Shown: positions 34,920 through 46,255 of the stretch, piece after piece
Position numbering within the stretch: the first letter of the stretch is position 1
How the letters are laid out: the number at the start of each line of letters is the position of its first letter
From: Knufia peltigerae
Lineage: Eukaryota; Ascomycota; Eurotiomycetes; Chaetothyriales; Trichomeriaceae
Reading direction: 5' to 3'
Length of the DNA: 64,000 nt
NCBI GenBank assembly: GCA_030247855.1
Contig: JAPDRN010000053.1
Span: 156,561 to 220,560, forward strand
Position numbers and translations under genes: made by a program
The notes under the pieces: generated by a model
What the model saw: the letters and a program-made list of their open reading frames with translations, nothing else
The model's database searches: none
Told to the model about the DNA's origin: nothing

Positions 34920-35559
34920 CTAGTGTCGGGTAGCGACCACTGTGTGAAGGTCAGCATTTTTGGCCTCATGGAAATGGCCAGAGATGACTTACCAGCTGGG
35001 ACAATGATAACGATAAGCAGGACAATGATACCAACAATCAAGCACATGCGCATCTTCATGTCCTTCCACCACATCTGTTTTCGGACGCGGTTGGCGCCTC
35101 TTCTGAATCCTTGCGCCGAGACGGCCAAATTGTCGGTCTTATCTTGCAGCGAGTCTAGTCTTTCGCCTCTCTGTGATACTTTATTGATGTTCTCTCGCAT
35201 AACACCGACAGTGTCATCGATTTGCTATAGCAAGATATGTCAGTAGAGCTTCTTTCACAGGACACCACAGATTCATAAGTCGATGGGCGCTATACGTTCG
35301 AGATGGCTAATGGCGAGCCGAGGCGAAAGCTCTTGATGCCACCTCAGACAAGAATGCCACGTGCGACACTTTGAGCAGCAGAATATCGCCGCCGCCAGTA
35401 ACAACAAGACTCATCTCAATGCGCCCCCGAATGTATAGAATTTTGTATATCACGTACCGCTTGCAGAGCAGCTGTTCTCTGGTTTCCTCCAGCGGGAGGT
35501 GCGCCTCCTTGTCCGCCCGAAGGAATGTAGGGGTCGTAGGGTTGCTCTCGATCAGCCAT
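34920..35559 (-). CDS. SNC1: Synaptobrevin-type R-SNARE (Snc1/2-like)
   Basis: Three exons, 35458-35559, 34993-35224 and 34920-34939, with introns of 233 and 53 nt, encode 117 residues. This is the vesicle SNARE that pairs with plasma-membrane and endosomal t-SNAREs in exocytosis and recycling. A Pro/Gly-rich N-terminus of about 30 residues precedes the SNARE helix (about 33-90). The zero-layer arginine is in R-G-E-R-L. The juxtamembrane block A-N-R-V-R-K-Q-M-W-W-K-D is near-identical to fungal Snc proteins, followed by a C-terminal membrane anchor (about 95-113). The final exon gives only V-V-A-T-R-H after the split codon. The long first intron contains no extra exon that I can support. Length is as usual for the family. 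Confidence 0.95.
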
Positions 35560-37776
35560 GGTTGCTGGTGATATGTAATGCGTGCAGATAAAGAGACGGT
35601 TCGGAAAGGGGTAGGGTGTTGTCGGAGGGGTCAGCTGTCGTCGTGCTGGATAACTTTGTGACAATCAGAGATGGTCTTTTGGGATGAATTGGATGCAGAT
35701 GGAGAGGTAGCGAAGTTGTCAAACGGTGAGAATGGGGATGAAAGATAAAACGAACTGGAGGTTGGCGAGAAGCTGACGCCGGGCTGGGTAAATCTGGCGC
35801 TTTGGCTGCGACGCCAAACCCGGGCTCTTCACTAGGCAGGGGGCGGAGGCTCGACACGCAACTTTGGCCACCCACAGGGCCCTGGAGACTTGAGGCGTTT
35901 GGGAGCTGCCTCCCTGATGATCAGCACGTGATGGCTATTCGACTCGTTGCTTCAAAAAAAGTAGAAGACGATTCCTTGTTTGATCTGCAATTTGGTACCA
36001 CCCTCCCAGTCTTCATGTCTCAAGGAACATTGGTCACATTGAAAAGACACGCTCCTATTACGCGTAGGATTCTTGCGATATATTTTCTCATTTCTCATCC
36101 CTCGACAACAAGCCCACTGGAATGGAAGCTTAGGTCATCATGGCCGAAGGACATTTTTGGTGGCTGACAATCTAGCCCGTTGATCTGGTGAAGCGAGGCA
36201 GTGCTCTGGGCAACTGACGAACACTGAGGCCATTTACCATCCACTCACCTCCGTGGGAATCCGCCCGCCTAAAATCCCAGCCTGGTCTTTTACTGAACAT
36301 AAGTGCTTGCATTAATGGCTCACACTCAGTATTACGGGAGTAATACAGGGACACACGGAGTACGAACGGATAGGTTATTGCACAATCGGCAGGTGTCGTG
36401 CATCCGGTGTAGCTGTACAGTAGACACTTCCTGTACGACCACTACGAGACTTGACTCTTGTTACGGCCGTCTGATCAAGAGCATTAAGTGAGTCGCATGA
36501 TTTCGATTTGGCTTTAAGTATTAGGCTCGAGTCATTCCTCGACAGGTCCTCCGTATATTTTACGGAGTACCAGATCTGCATGCATGCTGTAGGCTACAAA
36601 CACCTTAATAATGCCCATACTGTACAGTAGGCACAGCTAGGGGTCTCATAATGGTACAATGCCAGGCTCTTCCACTCTCCGACGGGGCCAAAGGGTTCCC
36701 AACTATGCCTAAGCCGCCTATGGCCATGTGAGGTCACGTGGGGCAAGCGCTCCTACAAGGTTGGGTTGGGTGACGCCCACGACTTCTTCGTATCTTCCTT
36801 CTACGCTTGAAAAGGAGATCCTCTGCATCTCCCGCTTTGTTCTCCGTGGAGAGAAGTTGAAAGAATCCGACAGTCGTGATGCTATGGAGACTTGGAGTGT
36901 GGACTTGAGGTAAGAAGGAGCAACCGGCGCGACAGTGCCGTGATGAAAAGATTTGCCAATGGCGGTTCTTATTAACATTGATCACTTTGATAGCCTTGGG
37001 AGGATCCTCGGTACCCGTCGTAATAACGTGGCTTGCATGGTCATTAGACTCCGTACAATATGCTATACTTCTTTTTCCGCGGCTTATCACCCGCGGCTCT
37101 CGTTTCACATTAAATTTCCGTTGGCAGTTTCACGCCCGTTCCCCCCCCTAATTTGTATCGTGTTAGTTGCCTCCTGGCCTCTGTCCCTCTTATAGCATGG
37201 AGAAGCTCGCCCGTTAGTGGCGCTGGCGTAGACAGAAGATGCCGGGCCTCGCAACACGGTCATGTAGTTTTCGCATTTGTCCGGTGTCAATTCTGTAAAC
37301 AGCTTCTACCCCAGAAGGATTGAAGGATGTGAGCAAAGCTCGAATCTAGTATATGACAAATGCTCATGCAACCCTTAAGAAAAGACCCAGGAATGTGTGA
37401 GAAACACTCCCTACTCTGACCGTTCTCAACTACCTAACGCTTGTCCAGGCCAACAGGGTTTTCCATTGACGATCTAAACCTTCCCATCGCAGGAGCCGAG
37501 GACGGTCAACCGAATCTAAGCAGGTCCGGCTTGATTAAGGAGATGTCTTGGGTAGATCTAGTAAGTAGTTGGGGAAACGCATCTATACTCCTTGACTATA
37601 GAACGACCCTTCTCGCCGGAACCGGTTTCTCAAACCTGCCTGCAAAAAAATAGTCTTCCACAAGGAGCATTACAGCGGAAGTCGGCAAAAGGGCTGGCAA
37701 GTCCAAAGTGCGTAGCCACTCTTTATGATAGACTCATTGTGCCCTCCAGTGGTTGACAAGCGTGGTGACCAGAACA
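35560..37776. other. gene-poor stretch with dispersed motifs
   Basis: No gene could be supported across 2.2 kb. It carries ACGGAGTA-type motifs (36357-36364, an inverted pair at 36549-36570, 37047-37056), repeated CTGTACAGTAG elements near 36413 and 36618, and a CACGTG-containing block at 36733-36755 that recurs at 40580-40602. Confidence 0.45.
36549..36570. repeat. inverted pair of the CTCCGTA motif
   Basis: CTCCGTA is followed after a short AT-rich loop by its reverse complement TACGGAG, making a small hairpin-forming site. Confidence 0.7.
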
Positions 37777-38283
37777 ATGTCCCTTGACAACCAGTTATTC
37801 CGACTTCAAGCCTGCCTCGAAATCACAAGGCTCAAATCGCGTTACGTCCGGGCCATTCAGCAACGAAACTGGGATGCCTGGGCGGCATGTTTAACAGAAG
37901 ACGCCACGGCACAATTCAACCCTGCGCCAGGACAAGCAGACAGCCCGATCTATAAAGGAAAAGAGTTCCTACGCGACTGGATCCCTAAGGCGCTTGATGG
38001 GCTGTATATCACTCTCCAGGTGACGACTCCCGACATCGAAGTACTTGATGAGGACCACGCGTCAGGGACGTGGGCGGCAATTGAACGAATCCAGATCCTC
38101 CAGGGTAACATTCGAGAAGTAGTCTACTACGGCTATTACCATGAGACCTATAGTCGCGACGTTCACGCTCGCTGGAGGATCGCATCCATCAGAATGTCTC
38201 AAATACGCCATGATATCTTCACCCGCGATGGTAATGTTCGGATCTACAACCACGTTGGCGAAGAACAAGAAGTATCCACGTGA
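37777..38283 (+). CDS. SnoaL/NTF2-like small protein
   Basis: Single-exon gene of 168 residues. The family layout is that of SnoaL-like (NTF2-fold) proteins: an N-terminal helix with a Y-V-R-A-I-Q-Q-R-N-W-D-A-W-A stretch, then D-A-T-A-Q-F-N, a G-K-E-F-L-R-D segment, and paired strands ending in W-R-I-A-S-I-R-M-S. Members include polyketide cyclases, dehydratases, isomerases and proteins with no known activity, so the substrate cannot be given. ATG 37777 is chosen; the frame extends eight codons upstream but only from a TTG. It lies 674 bp before a short-chain dehydrogenase on the same strand, and the two might form a small catabolic or biosynthetic pair; that is inference. Confidence 0.75.
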   Translation: MSLDNQLFRLQACLEITRLKSRYVRAIQQRNWDAWAACLTEDATAQFNPAPGQADSPIYKGKEFLRDWIPKALDGLYITLQVTTPDIEVLDEDHASGTWAAIERIQILQGNIREVVYYGYYHETYSRDVHARWRIASIRMSQIRHDIFTRDGNVRIYNHVGEEQEVST

Positions 38284-38957
38284 GGGAAATCAAGACAACT
38301 ATAGCATGACTCATATTTCTTCTCTACTTCCCCTACAGTGTGCCTCCAAGGCATAAGTCAGTAAATTCCCGTTCATTACTATGTCGATGATGCATATAGA
38401 GACACGTGCGAATGAATCCTATCTCATCAGAATGCATGTTTGTCGGCTCGTGCCTTCACAGCTTCAGGTACAGTGCTTATATGACTCGTGAAGAGAGTTT
38501 CCTGACTTTTCTGTAGTCTCACCAAGGAGGCACTTGCCATGGCATCACGAAGGCGATCTGTACCCTGTCAACATTGAATTCTTCAGACTTTGGGATTGTC
38601 AACGTTTCCCCCCTTCCCTTGTGACTCAATTTCCCACCATTTGAGTGTTCTGTAGTCGAGTTCATTCCCGTGGTTCGGAGAACCGAACCGCGGTGACCGG
38701 CACGTATACTGTGGGACTGCTGGTCGGGTTCCATTGCGAACGCGATCTAATGATGCCGAGTACCTTTTCCGCTTCCGAAAGCCTTGGTTGATAAAAGTTC
38801 ATTGATCAATCTCCTACGCTGCTACCTATACTATACAAAGCACATGAAGAATCTCTAGCGATGTTTGGTGCTCAACAGTCAAATATATAGCACTCTCGTG
38901 TCTGAGCCTTCTCTTCGGCCGTTTCATTGATCTTCTTATAAACTCGCCGTCATAAAT
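38284..38957. promoter_or_regulatory. spacer between SnoaL-like gene and SDR gene
   Basis: 674 bp with no gene seen. It should hold the SDR promoter; no known site is recognised. Confidence 0.4.
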
Positions 38958-39801
38958 ATGTCATCGTTGGGTAATAAAGTTGTTCGTACTGCTTAACTTT
39001 TCATGCTTTCTAGCTCCTGCTAACATGAGTTCCTGATACAGATCGCAATCACTGGCGGAGCCTCTGGCATTGGTCTTGCCACGGCAAAGCTTTTGATAGC
39101 CAGAGGAGCATCAGTAGCGATAAGCGATATCGATGAAAGAAATTTAAGCCTGGCAAAGGCCTCTCTGCCATCCGCTGCCACAACCCTTCTCGATGTGCGA
39201 AATTCCAAAGCCGTCACGAGATGGATCGATGCCACCATTGAACGGTTCGGACGTCTCGATGGAGCAGCCAACCTGGCTGGCGTCTCCGGAATCGGTGGTC
39301 TTGTCCAAGATGAGGCGGATGATCTGTGGGATCTCGTGGTTGGAGTGAACGCCAAAGGCGTTTACAATTGCCTCAGAGCACAGATCCCACGAATCTCAGA
39401 CGGCGGCAGTATTGTAAGTTTCTGTTTTCCGAGGGCCGATGTGTTGGGGACATCCTTCTCACTGGAGCTAGGTGAATGCCGCCAGTGTCGCTGGACTGGT
39501 GGGCATTGCGCAAGGGGCATCTTATACTGCTAGCAAGCACGCTGTTGTTGGCCTGACCAGGTGTACTGCGAGAGAAAATCCAAAAATCCGGATAAACGCA
39601 ATTGCTCCTGGGGTCATCGCAACGCCTATGACTGCGGCGGTCGACAAGGACATTGATACGGACAGCTTGCTTGGAAGACAGATTCAAAGACGAATGGGGA
39701 CACCGGAAGAAATGGCGGAAGCCATTGCCTTCCTTCTCTCCGACTCTTCAGCCTTTACTACAGGATCGGTCTATTCTGCTGATGGGGGTTACACTGCTTG
39801 A
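38958..39801 (+). CDS. Short-chain dehydrogenase/reductase (classical SDR)
   Basis: Three exons, 38958-38981, 39042-39413 and 39472-39801, with introns of 60 and 58 nt, encode 241 residues, normal for classical SDRs. These enzymes oxidise or reduce alcohol/keto groups with NAD(P). The cofactor loop is T-G-G-A-S-G-I-G (12-19), an N-L-A-G motif follows, and the catalytic set is S137, Y150 and K154 in Y-T-A-S-K. Acidic residues after the second strand (I-S-D-I-D) suggest NAD preference. The C-terminal G-S-V-Y-S-A-D-G-G-Y is the usual SDR ending. The first exon holds only eight codons and its donor is GTTCGT, a weaker form also seen in the cryptochrome gene here. Substrate is unknown. A link with the upstream SnoaL-like gene is possible. 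Confidence 0.87.
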
Positions 39802-40801
39802 GACACTCAGTATATCTCAGGGCTATCCGGTCAACGGAGCCAAGTCGGTGACTATCTCGCTAGGTGCTGTTGTCACGGTGCGAGCTTAGATCACGAGAGC
39901 AAGTCCACGGTTATCCTTGGTGACTCGAAATTGGGCTAGCATCTCCCACACGTCTCTTGAAGCTTGAAGCAGTTCGGTCGCAGAGATTCTGATCCTCTAG
40001 TGGCCATAAGAGGCTGGAGCCTGCCGCCCTGCCTGGGTCTAAAAGTCCTGGCTGAATTTCCAAAGGTCGATCTCTGGTACCTCCTTCTCATCATCTCTGC
40101 CCGATATCGAACTAGAAATGTAAAACTACTTGCCAGCAGACTCGGGCTTTCCGCGGTAAGTTCGGTACGGGCTGTAACCAATCAACTGTCGCCCAGGTCC
40201 GGCTTTGTCTGGCACACCCCGTGGGGCTCAGCCTTGCTTGGGAAATAGGCGATGTAAGTAGATCTTAGCAGTGTCGAAAGGCAGGGCTACGAGAAACCTG
40301 GCATATTCTATTAGTACATGTTCTCTATCAACACGAGAGTTTCTCGCAAGCTTAACGGACACAGGGTTCTGTTACGGACTCAGTTGTACAGTCTCAGTCC
40401 GTTCATACCGCCCAGAGAATGAGGCTCTTCGATAAACTACTCTCACTGTATTATTCAAGCACTGAGTTTAGAAACTATAGTTTCTACTCGTGCAAAGTCG
40501 GGCGAGACTAAAGGGCTCCTAACTAAATATATAAAGTACCCCGTAACTATGTTAATTAAAGCGCTGAAGAGTACGGGACGTCACGTGGCTCAAGCGCTAC
40601 TCCAAAAGAAATGTCCATGCATCATTGAAAGTCGATCGATCCCCAGATCTCCTTCGACATGTAACGACAATCCATCCATCGCGCCCTTGCCTTCGTGAGC
40701 TGTGTCGCCCACCCAGCAGAACGCCATTCAATCCAGTTTGTGAGCAGATTAGAACTATCGACGCGCCACACACGCAGACGACTTCACCCACACTCCTCAT
40801 C
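39802..40801. other. intergenic, AT-rich in part
   Basis: 1.0 kb without a gene. From about 40280 to 40560 it is AT-richer. A CACGTG block at 40580-40602 lies about 200 bp before the CBP4 start. Confidence 0.45.
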
Positions 40802-41363
40802 ATGGCCTCTCGAGGCGGCATGTACGCCAAAATGGCAGCAGTGTATGTAGCACCTTCCTCGTATCCCACTCTGCATTGCCATATCATACTGTACCATTAC
40901 GAGATCGTCACAACCCAGAGCTCAAGCTGACTTCCTACACCCCAGCTTTCTAACATGCTGCATCGGTGGTCCGGCCCTGATGTACTAGTAAGTCTGGCCA
41001 AAAGAAAAGTTCCAAAAGTCCAAAAGACGACGACACCCAAAAAAGCCCTCCCCCCCCGTCGCGTCCCCATTCTGACCTTTTATACCCGACAGTGTCACCC
41101 CATCCGAAGGCGAAGTCTTCAAACGGTTCAGCCCCGACCTACAGAAGCGCAACCTCGAGCTCCGTGACCAGCGGACGAAGGACTACGAGGTCTTCCTCAG
41201 CCAGCTCAAGGAGTACAGCAAGTCCGACAAACCCATCTGGACGGCCGCCGCCGAGGCGCAGGCCAAGGCGAGGGAGGAATTACAACTCAAAGAGACGCAG
41301 GAAAAGGCGCTGCAACAAAAGATGAGGGAGGAGATGAGAGCCGCCCAGGCGCAGGGAAGATGA
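40802..41363 (+). CDS. CBP4: Complex III assembly factor Cbp4
   Basis: Three exons, 40802-40842, 40946-40987 and 41093-41363, with introns of 103 and 105 nt, encode 117 residues. Cbp4 is an inner-membrane mitochondrial protein that stabilises newly made cytochrome b with the Cbp3-Cbp6 complex. The assembled N-terminus has a short membrane segment (about residues 8-28, including C-C-I-G-G-P-A-L-M-Y-Y) that is split by both introns. The family core follows: F-K-R-F-S-P-D-L-Q-K-R-N and the L-K-E-Y-S-K-S-D-K-P-I-W stretch. The C-terminus is a charged Glu/Lys/Ala helix. No single open frame shows this gene; it appears only after splicing, and all frames join exactly. Size matches the family. Confidence 0.9.
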
Positions 41364-42103
41364 CAGTACTAGCCACATTCAAGGGGGGGACGAATCATTC
41401 TCTCGGCACGCTACCTAGGCTTTTTTGTTGTTCGATCTGAATGCCGGCATCCACGATCGCACTCTCCGCGAGCTTGATGCAAAAGAAGACAATCAGGCGG
41501 CAAGGCTATGGAGTACAGGTTACCTTCATTTCGGACCTGTGATCTTTCTTCCCCCCAACCGACCTTCAAGAGGTGGTTCGGAATGTTTGTCATGAACACG
41601 CCAACAGCCTTCACCCGATGCGAAAGATCCGTTCATTTGGGGATTCTAGCATACTCAATCGACGAATATAGCATCGCCTCTTACGACCTCAAGTCCTTCG
41701 ACATCTTACCCATCTCCACACAGGCGTTATCAGAAATCTATGAACGATTGATGAGGAAATCATAATTCTTATAGGCAAAGATGTATGTGTACAACAAAAT
41801 CATATGGATTCTATTCCAGGGTATCACGGCAATGTCATCTTCCGGCCATGGCAGTCGCTCGAGTCTTTCTACTCTCGGCTTTTCAAGCTATTCTAACACA
41901 TAAACTCCCCGTTGTATTGCCCCGGGACATCAGGGCATCTCATAAGAGTTCAGGAACGTCACTCTCGATTCTTCGTCAAGGCGGTTTCTCGCGAGTGACT
42001 TCAACTCAAGCCAGAAACTAAGAAACACCGTTGTAATGCCGCTCTCTTCCAAATGGTTGCCATGTTGTATTCAACGCCATGAATGCAAAGTGCTGCGATA
42101 AGT
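41364..42103. other. intergenic between convergent genes
   Basis: 740 bp holding the 3' ends of CBP4 and the GH76 gene. No gene is supported. Confidence 0.45.
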
Positions 42104-43525
42104 TCAGACCATTATCCACCAAGCGCCTCCCATCACGACCAAGCAAATCAAAACCGTCAAGATGGCGGCCCCAACCCTATCTGCCGTCGTTACAGGCTGC
42201 GCATGGAGGTCTCCAGGACCAATATCGCTTGTTGTACCGGCGCTAGGATTGCCCTTGCTGGTACCTCCTGACCCTTCCGTGACTGGACCGGCAGACACGG
42301 TTATCAGGTTCGACTGTATGACCTCCAAAGCTGACATTTGTTCCCCAACACCAGTGCTCCCGTCAAACGAACCGGTGGTCCACCGCAGTCCACAAGAGGT
42401 GCCATTGACCCCTCCGGTGCATGATGCCGCCGCGGCCTGTGCCGATGTTTCCAGTATGGGTTTCAGTCGATCGTAGGTAAAGGGTGCTCTGACTATAGCG
42501 GCGGCAATCCATCTCGCGAGGTAAGCTTTGAACGAGCGTTGATCGATATTACAGGTCCCCACAGGTTCGCAAGCTTGTTCGTAGATGATATTGTTTTTGA
42601 GAAAGATCTTGTTGATGCCGCTGATGATACCGTTCAGGCGGCTCTCCCAAACCGGACTGCCATTGGTCTGGAAAAGGGGTTAGCAGTGTCTTTACCTCAC
42701 GAACCGTGGCTCACTCACATAATTGTACATGTTCGCAGCGCCGACCAGGAACGTGCCCGCATTGTACGTCCACTGCAGATGATCAAGTTTGGTGCAATTG
42801 AGCAGATCGTCACTGCCGTCATAGAAGAAATACTGGTCATCCCGAAGACCGATCGCACTGCACCAGTCCCACATCCTGTCAGCCCAATCGGCATAGGTCT
42901 GGTTCTTGGTATACACGGCCAAGCGAGAACCCATGTTGAAGAAACAGCCGTTCGAGATGGTATTCTTGTAATTGTATCCACCGTTGAAGGAGAAAATCTG
43001 CCACTTCAAACCGCCAGCGCAGGATGTTGTGTCCCACCGAGCCGCTTGGGTATTGAACACTGCCTGAGCCAACGCCAGCCATTGAGGTTCGTCTTGGGGA
43101 GGATTGGGGAAGTTGTTTTCTGCGGCGGAAAGAGCAGCCATTCCCCAGAACGACTGGTCATCGTTTCCTTCGGTTTTGGTTTGGTTGGGAGGCATGAAGT
43201 CCTTGTCCGGACCGACCTGATGAAGCATTGCCTGGGTGGTTATGGCGTTGTAGGAATCGTCCCCGGTGAAGTACCAGTAGTCGATGAGCGCTCCAAACAT
43301 GGCTCCCGCTTCCCACCAGTAGTACGGTGCTGGTAGATTGCCAGGCACGTCTCCTGGCCGGTAGCCGGTGTAGTATGAGACCATATCGTTGGCTACGATC
43401 TTGGCCGCGGATTTTATCGAATCTGTGTTTTGGAGGTCGAGGGTAATTGCTTGAGATTGTTGGATGCATAGCAGGAGGGCTAACATGAGGGACGATCCGG
43501 TGGATCTTCGTCTGAATGGCTTCAT
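42104..43525 (-). CDS. GPI-anchored GH76 protein (Dfg5/Dcw1-like alpha-1,6-mannanase/transglycosidase)
   Basis: Two exons, 42719-43525 and 42104-42667, with a 51-nt intron, encode 456 residues. Dfg5/Dcw1 proteins act at the outer face of the plasma membrane and are thought to link GPI-protein glycans into the cell wall. A signal peptide covers about residues 1-26. The GH76 catalytic aspartate pair is in G-N-D-D-Q-S-F-W (residues 122-123). Other family stretches are P-Y-Y-W-W-E-A-G-A-M-F-G and S-N-G-C-F-F-N. The last about 60 residues are Ser/Gly/Thr-rich, ending in a hydrophobic segment (A-A-I-L-T-V-L-I-C-L-V-V-M), a GPI-anchor signal. ATG 43525 is chosen because the signal peptide starts there, though the frame runs further upstream. 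Length is typical. Two to several paralogues are usual, so no symbol is given. Confidence 0.92.
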
Positions 43526-45634
43526 TGTGGTTTGACTGGGACAGTGCGAATTCTTGACTCTTTCGACTGAACGTTGACCAGGCGCTGGTGCTCTGGGTTC
43601 TTCCTTTGTGTCTATTGCAGCCCCTTCTCCGACTTCCAACCGGCAAGACACGATCTTCGGCCGTTGATGTCGTTGTTAACAGCCAGTTCGCTTAGGCTCA
43701 CGAGGGCTTTTTTGATGGGTCGTGGGGGCGATCGCCTAGGGTATGCGAAGATCCCGGACTGTGGGGGAGATTCAACGGTTGAGATCTGAAGTGGTGGCGT
43801 TGAGGATAGGTAGCGACTGACGAATCCACGTAGAACGAAAGATTTCGTTATTTTTGAAACGAGTGTGATCTGAAAGGCAAGATCTAGAGTCACAAGGAGT
43901 GAAAGGTCCTGAAGAGAGTGAAAGAGGGCAAACAAAGAGTCTCCAGCCGACGACTCAAGTTGGGGGGCTTTCTGCTTTTTTTGATGTATGGAGTAAACTA
44001 ATAACGACCTCAGGGTGGAATGTCGCTGGGCATGGACCAGGGTAAACGTACTCTTATCTGGCATCTGTGCAACGGATCTGGGCGGGAGACAAGGAGCGCG
44101 CGAAGCCCTTGGTTGGGTGAGGCGAAGGAGGCATTCTTGGGCGGTGACGCAGTGCCTGCTAAGCACTGTACGGCACCCTGTAGGCGCGTCGTTGCGAGGC
44201 TGTCTTCACGCAGGTACGCAAGGTATCTTGTTCCTGGGCGTACGCACTAACGGGTACTAAATAGGCGGCACTGCCCTTGGCTGCCACCCGTAAGTTCTCC
44301 ATTCCTGGGTAGGTAGTTGACCTTCGAAAATACTCGACTACCATCTCTTCATTTTCTTTACTTCCAACACCTTACCTTGACACCTCAAGTTGCCTCTCTG
44401 CGTCACCAAAGAACTGACACTTCGTCTACCGCCGAGTTATGAGCACCATACACCCATTCTCATGAAACAATACTAAGACAACTTCTCTTGCGTGACTGCA
44501 CAGGGCCTCCTCTTACAATGCCCAGCCTTGCGCCCAGGCGGTACTCTGTGCAACCAAGATAGAGCTCCGCGTCAGCAACTCCACTGTCACTTGGAAATTC
44601 AAGGCCTTCTCAAGACACTTGGCTTGATGTAGGGGGAGACAGTCAAGACGTCTCTTTACGTGTGTGAAGCACGCTGATGATGCAAGTCAATCTACCTCCT
44701 GATTCTGAACCCCTTGTGCCGTACCAGACCTCCCCTCGCATTGTTTCACAACGACCGCTCAAGACATGGCAAGCCAGTGGGAAACACCTGCTGCTGCTTC
44801 CCGAGATCTTGTAAAATTGCGCTTTCAAGATCTTGGCCCCTTGGACATCGAGGGACAAAGACAAGGTGGAACAATTTACCTGTGCTTGAGTTTCTACTCC
44901 GCCTCACTTGGCTCGTCATTTTGGTGTTCGTTCAGGGTCGACAGACGAGAAAGTAGACATCATTCAGGGGTCTCTATTCTCTCTCCCGCGATTATGAGTT
45001 GGTGGTTGATATTTTACCTTGTCGCTCAGTCGTTCCCGATACAAGCCTGAATTCGTTGGTCCAATTGACACCCTGGGATACTCGCCTCGATGCAAAAGGC
45101 GACATGCAGACTATAGAGTATTGGACGTGGAATTTGCTGTTCATGTGTGGTAGATCTGGGTCGATAGGAACGCTGGTGATATCATCGGCAAGAACTGCAT
45201 GTGAGAGGTCGCAATGTTTCATCATGGGAATCAGCGATCAATGTTATCCCCTAACTAGAAAAAGACTCGACGCACACCATGCTCAGAAAGTGGTATGGAT
45301 TTGACCAAGGCAAGAAACCGGGGCATAGGAACAATCCTACGTAGTTTTGGTCTTGAGAAGTGTGGCATGGCAACTTAAGAAGTCGAGATTCGATGTCAAC
45401 AACGTCGTAACGGATTTTAATATCGTCCCTTGTGCACCATGAACTTTGAAAACATGTGACCACGTTCAGCATCTCGAATGGGCTTTGTCCTGGATGCAGA
45501 AGGTTCCGTTCATTCCATTGCACACTGTCATCCATCAACCGCTCGCTCGCTCACGTACTCACTCGCCCTGTATGTATGTGCGTTCATGCGAGCCATGAGT
45601 ACTCGTAAGGGTATGTCAACGTGTCCTGTCCTCC
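43526..45634. other. intergenic, no gene seen
   Basis: 2.1 kb. Open frames on both strands show no protein-like features. It contains the promoter of the GH76 gene and the 3' flank of the Fmp46-like gene. GTACTCGTA-type motifs occur near 45599. Confidence 0.45.
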
Positions 45635-46255
45635 TTACTTCCCGTCCGCCTTCAACAGTTTCAGAATCTCACTCTTCTTGTCCCCGACTACGGCCTTTCC
45701 CCTGCCCCAATCCACGACGACGGGTCTGGTGAAGGCGTTGGCATCCTCGTTGACCTTCCTGAGGGCGTCGCTCTGGCTCGCCGCCCCCTTGACGAGCTCC
45801 CCGGCGACACCCCCACCGCCCAGGTACTCGAAGATGCTCTTCAGCTGGTCCGGCGTGGGTGCGGCCTCGGTGACCTCCAGTTCAAAGGGATCCCTGGTCA
45901 CCGTCTCGTTTTGGGCCGTGTGGTCGGCGGCCTGGTCTTCGGTGGCCGTCTGCTCCGCCTGGGCCGACGCCTGCTTGAGGAGGTTTTGGACCCGGACCGA
46001 CGCCGAGATGGAGGGTTTGTGGAAGAGGGTGATGACGTCGAGGGTCTTGGACTAACATTTTGAACGAGTCAGTGATGCGTGTTCCCTTTCACTCGGAGGC
46101 AAGATGTGTGTGTGTGTGTGTGTGTGTCTCTCTCTCTCTGTGTGTGTCTCGTGACAACCCTCGTCCCCTCTGTCCCCAGGAAACTTCAAACGACAAAAAC
46201 TTACCATTCGAAACATGTTGGATACCCAGCCTTTACTAGGCTTCGGTTGCCACAT
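45635..46255 (-). CDS. Fmp46-like thioredoxin-fold mitochondrial protein (DUF1687)
   Basis: Two exons, 46205-46255 and 45635-46051, with a 153-nt intron, encode 155 residues. Yeast Fmp46 is a mitochondrial protein with a predicted thioredoxin fold and a suggested redox role. The match is to the family layout: a strand L-D-V-I-T-L-F-H-K-P after a short N-terminus, a helix with R-V-Q-N-L-L-K-Q-A, the P-F-E-L-E-V-T-E segment, the T-P-D-Q-L block and a final R-P-V-V-V-D-W-G-R-G strand. I see no cysteine pair, so a classical redox centre is absent in this model. The intron holds a TG/CT microsatellite. The 17-codon first exon carries a basic, amphipathic start consistent with import. Function is not established. 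Confidence 0.72.
46105..46148. repeat. TG/CT microsatellite in intron
   Basis: About eleven TG units, then CT units and more TG, lying inside the intron of the Fmp46-like gene. Confidence 0.85.

Noticed and set aside
37441..37653. 70-residue open frame
   Set aside because: No family features, and a random-like composition.
43612..44166. 184-residue frame on the minus strand
   Set aside because: No motif; overlaps the upstream region of the GH76 gene and lacks conserved pattern.
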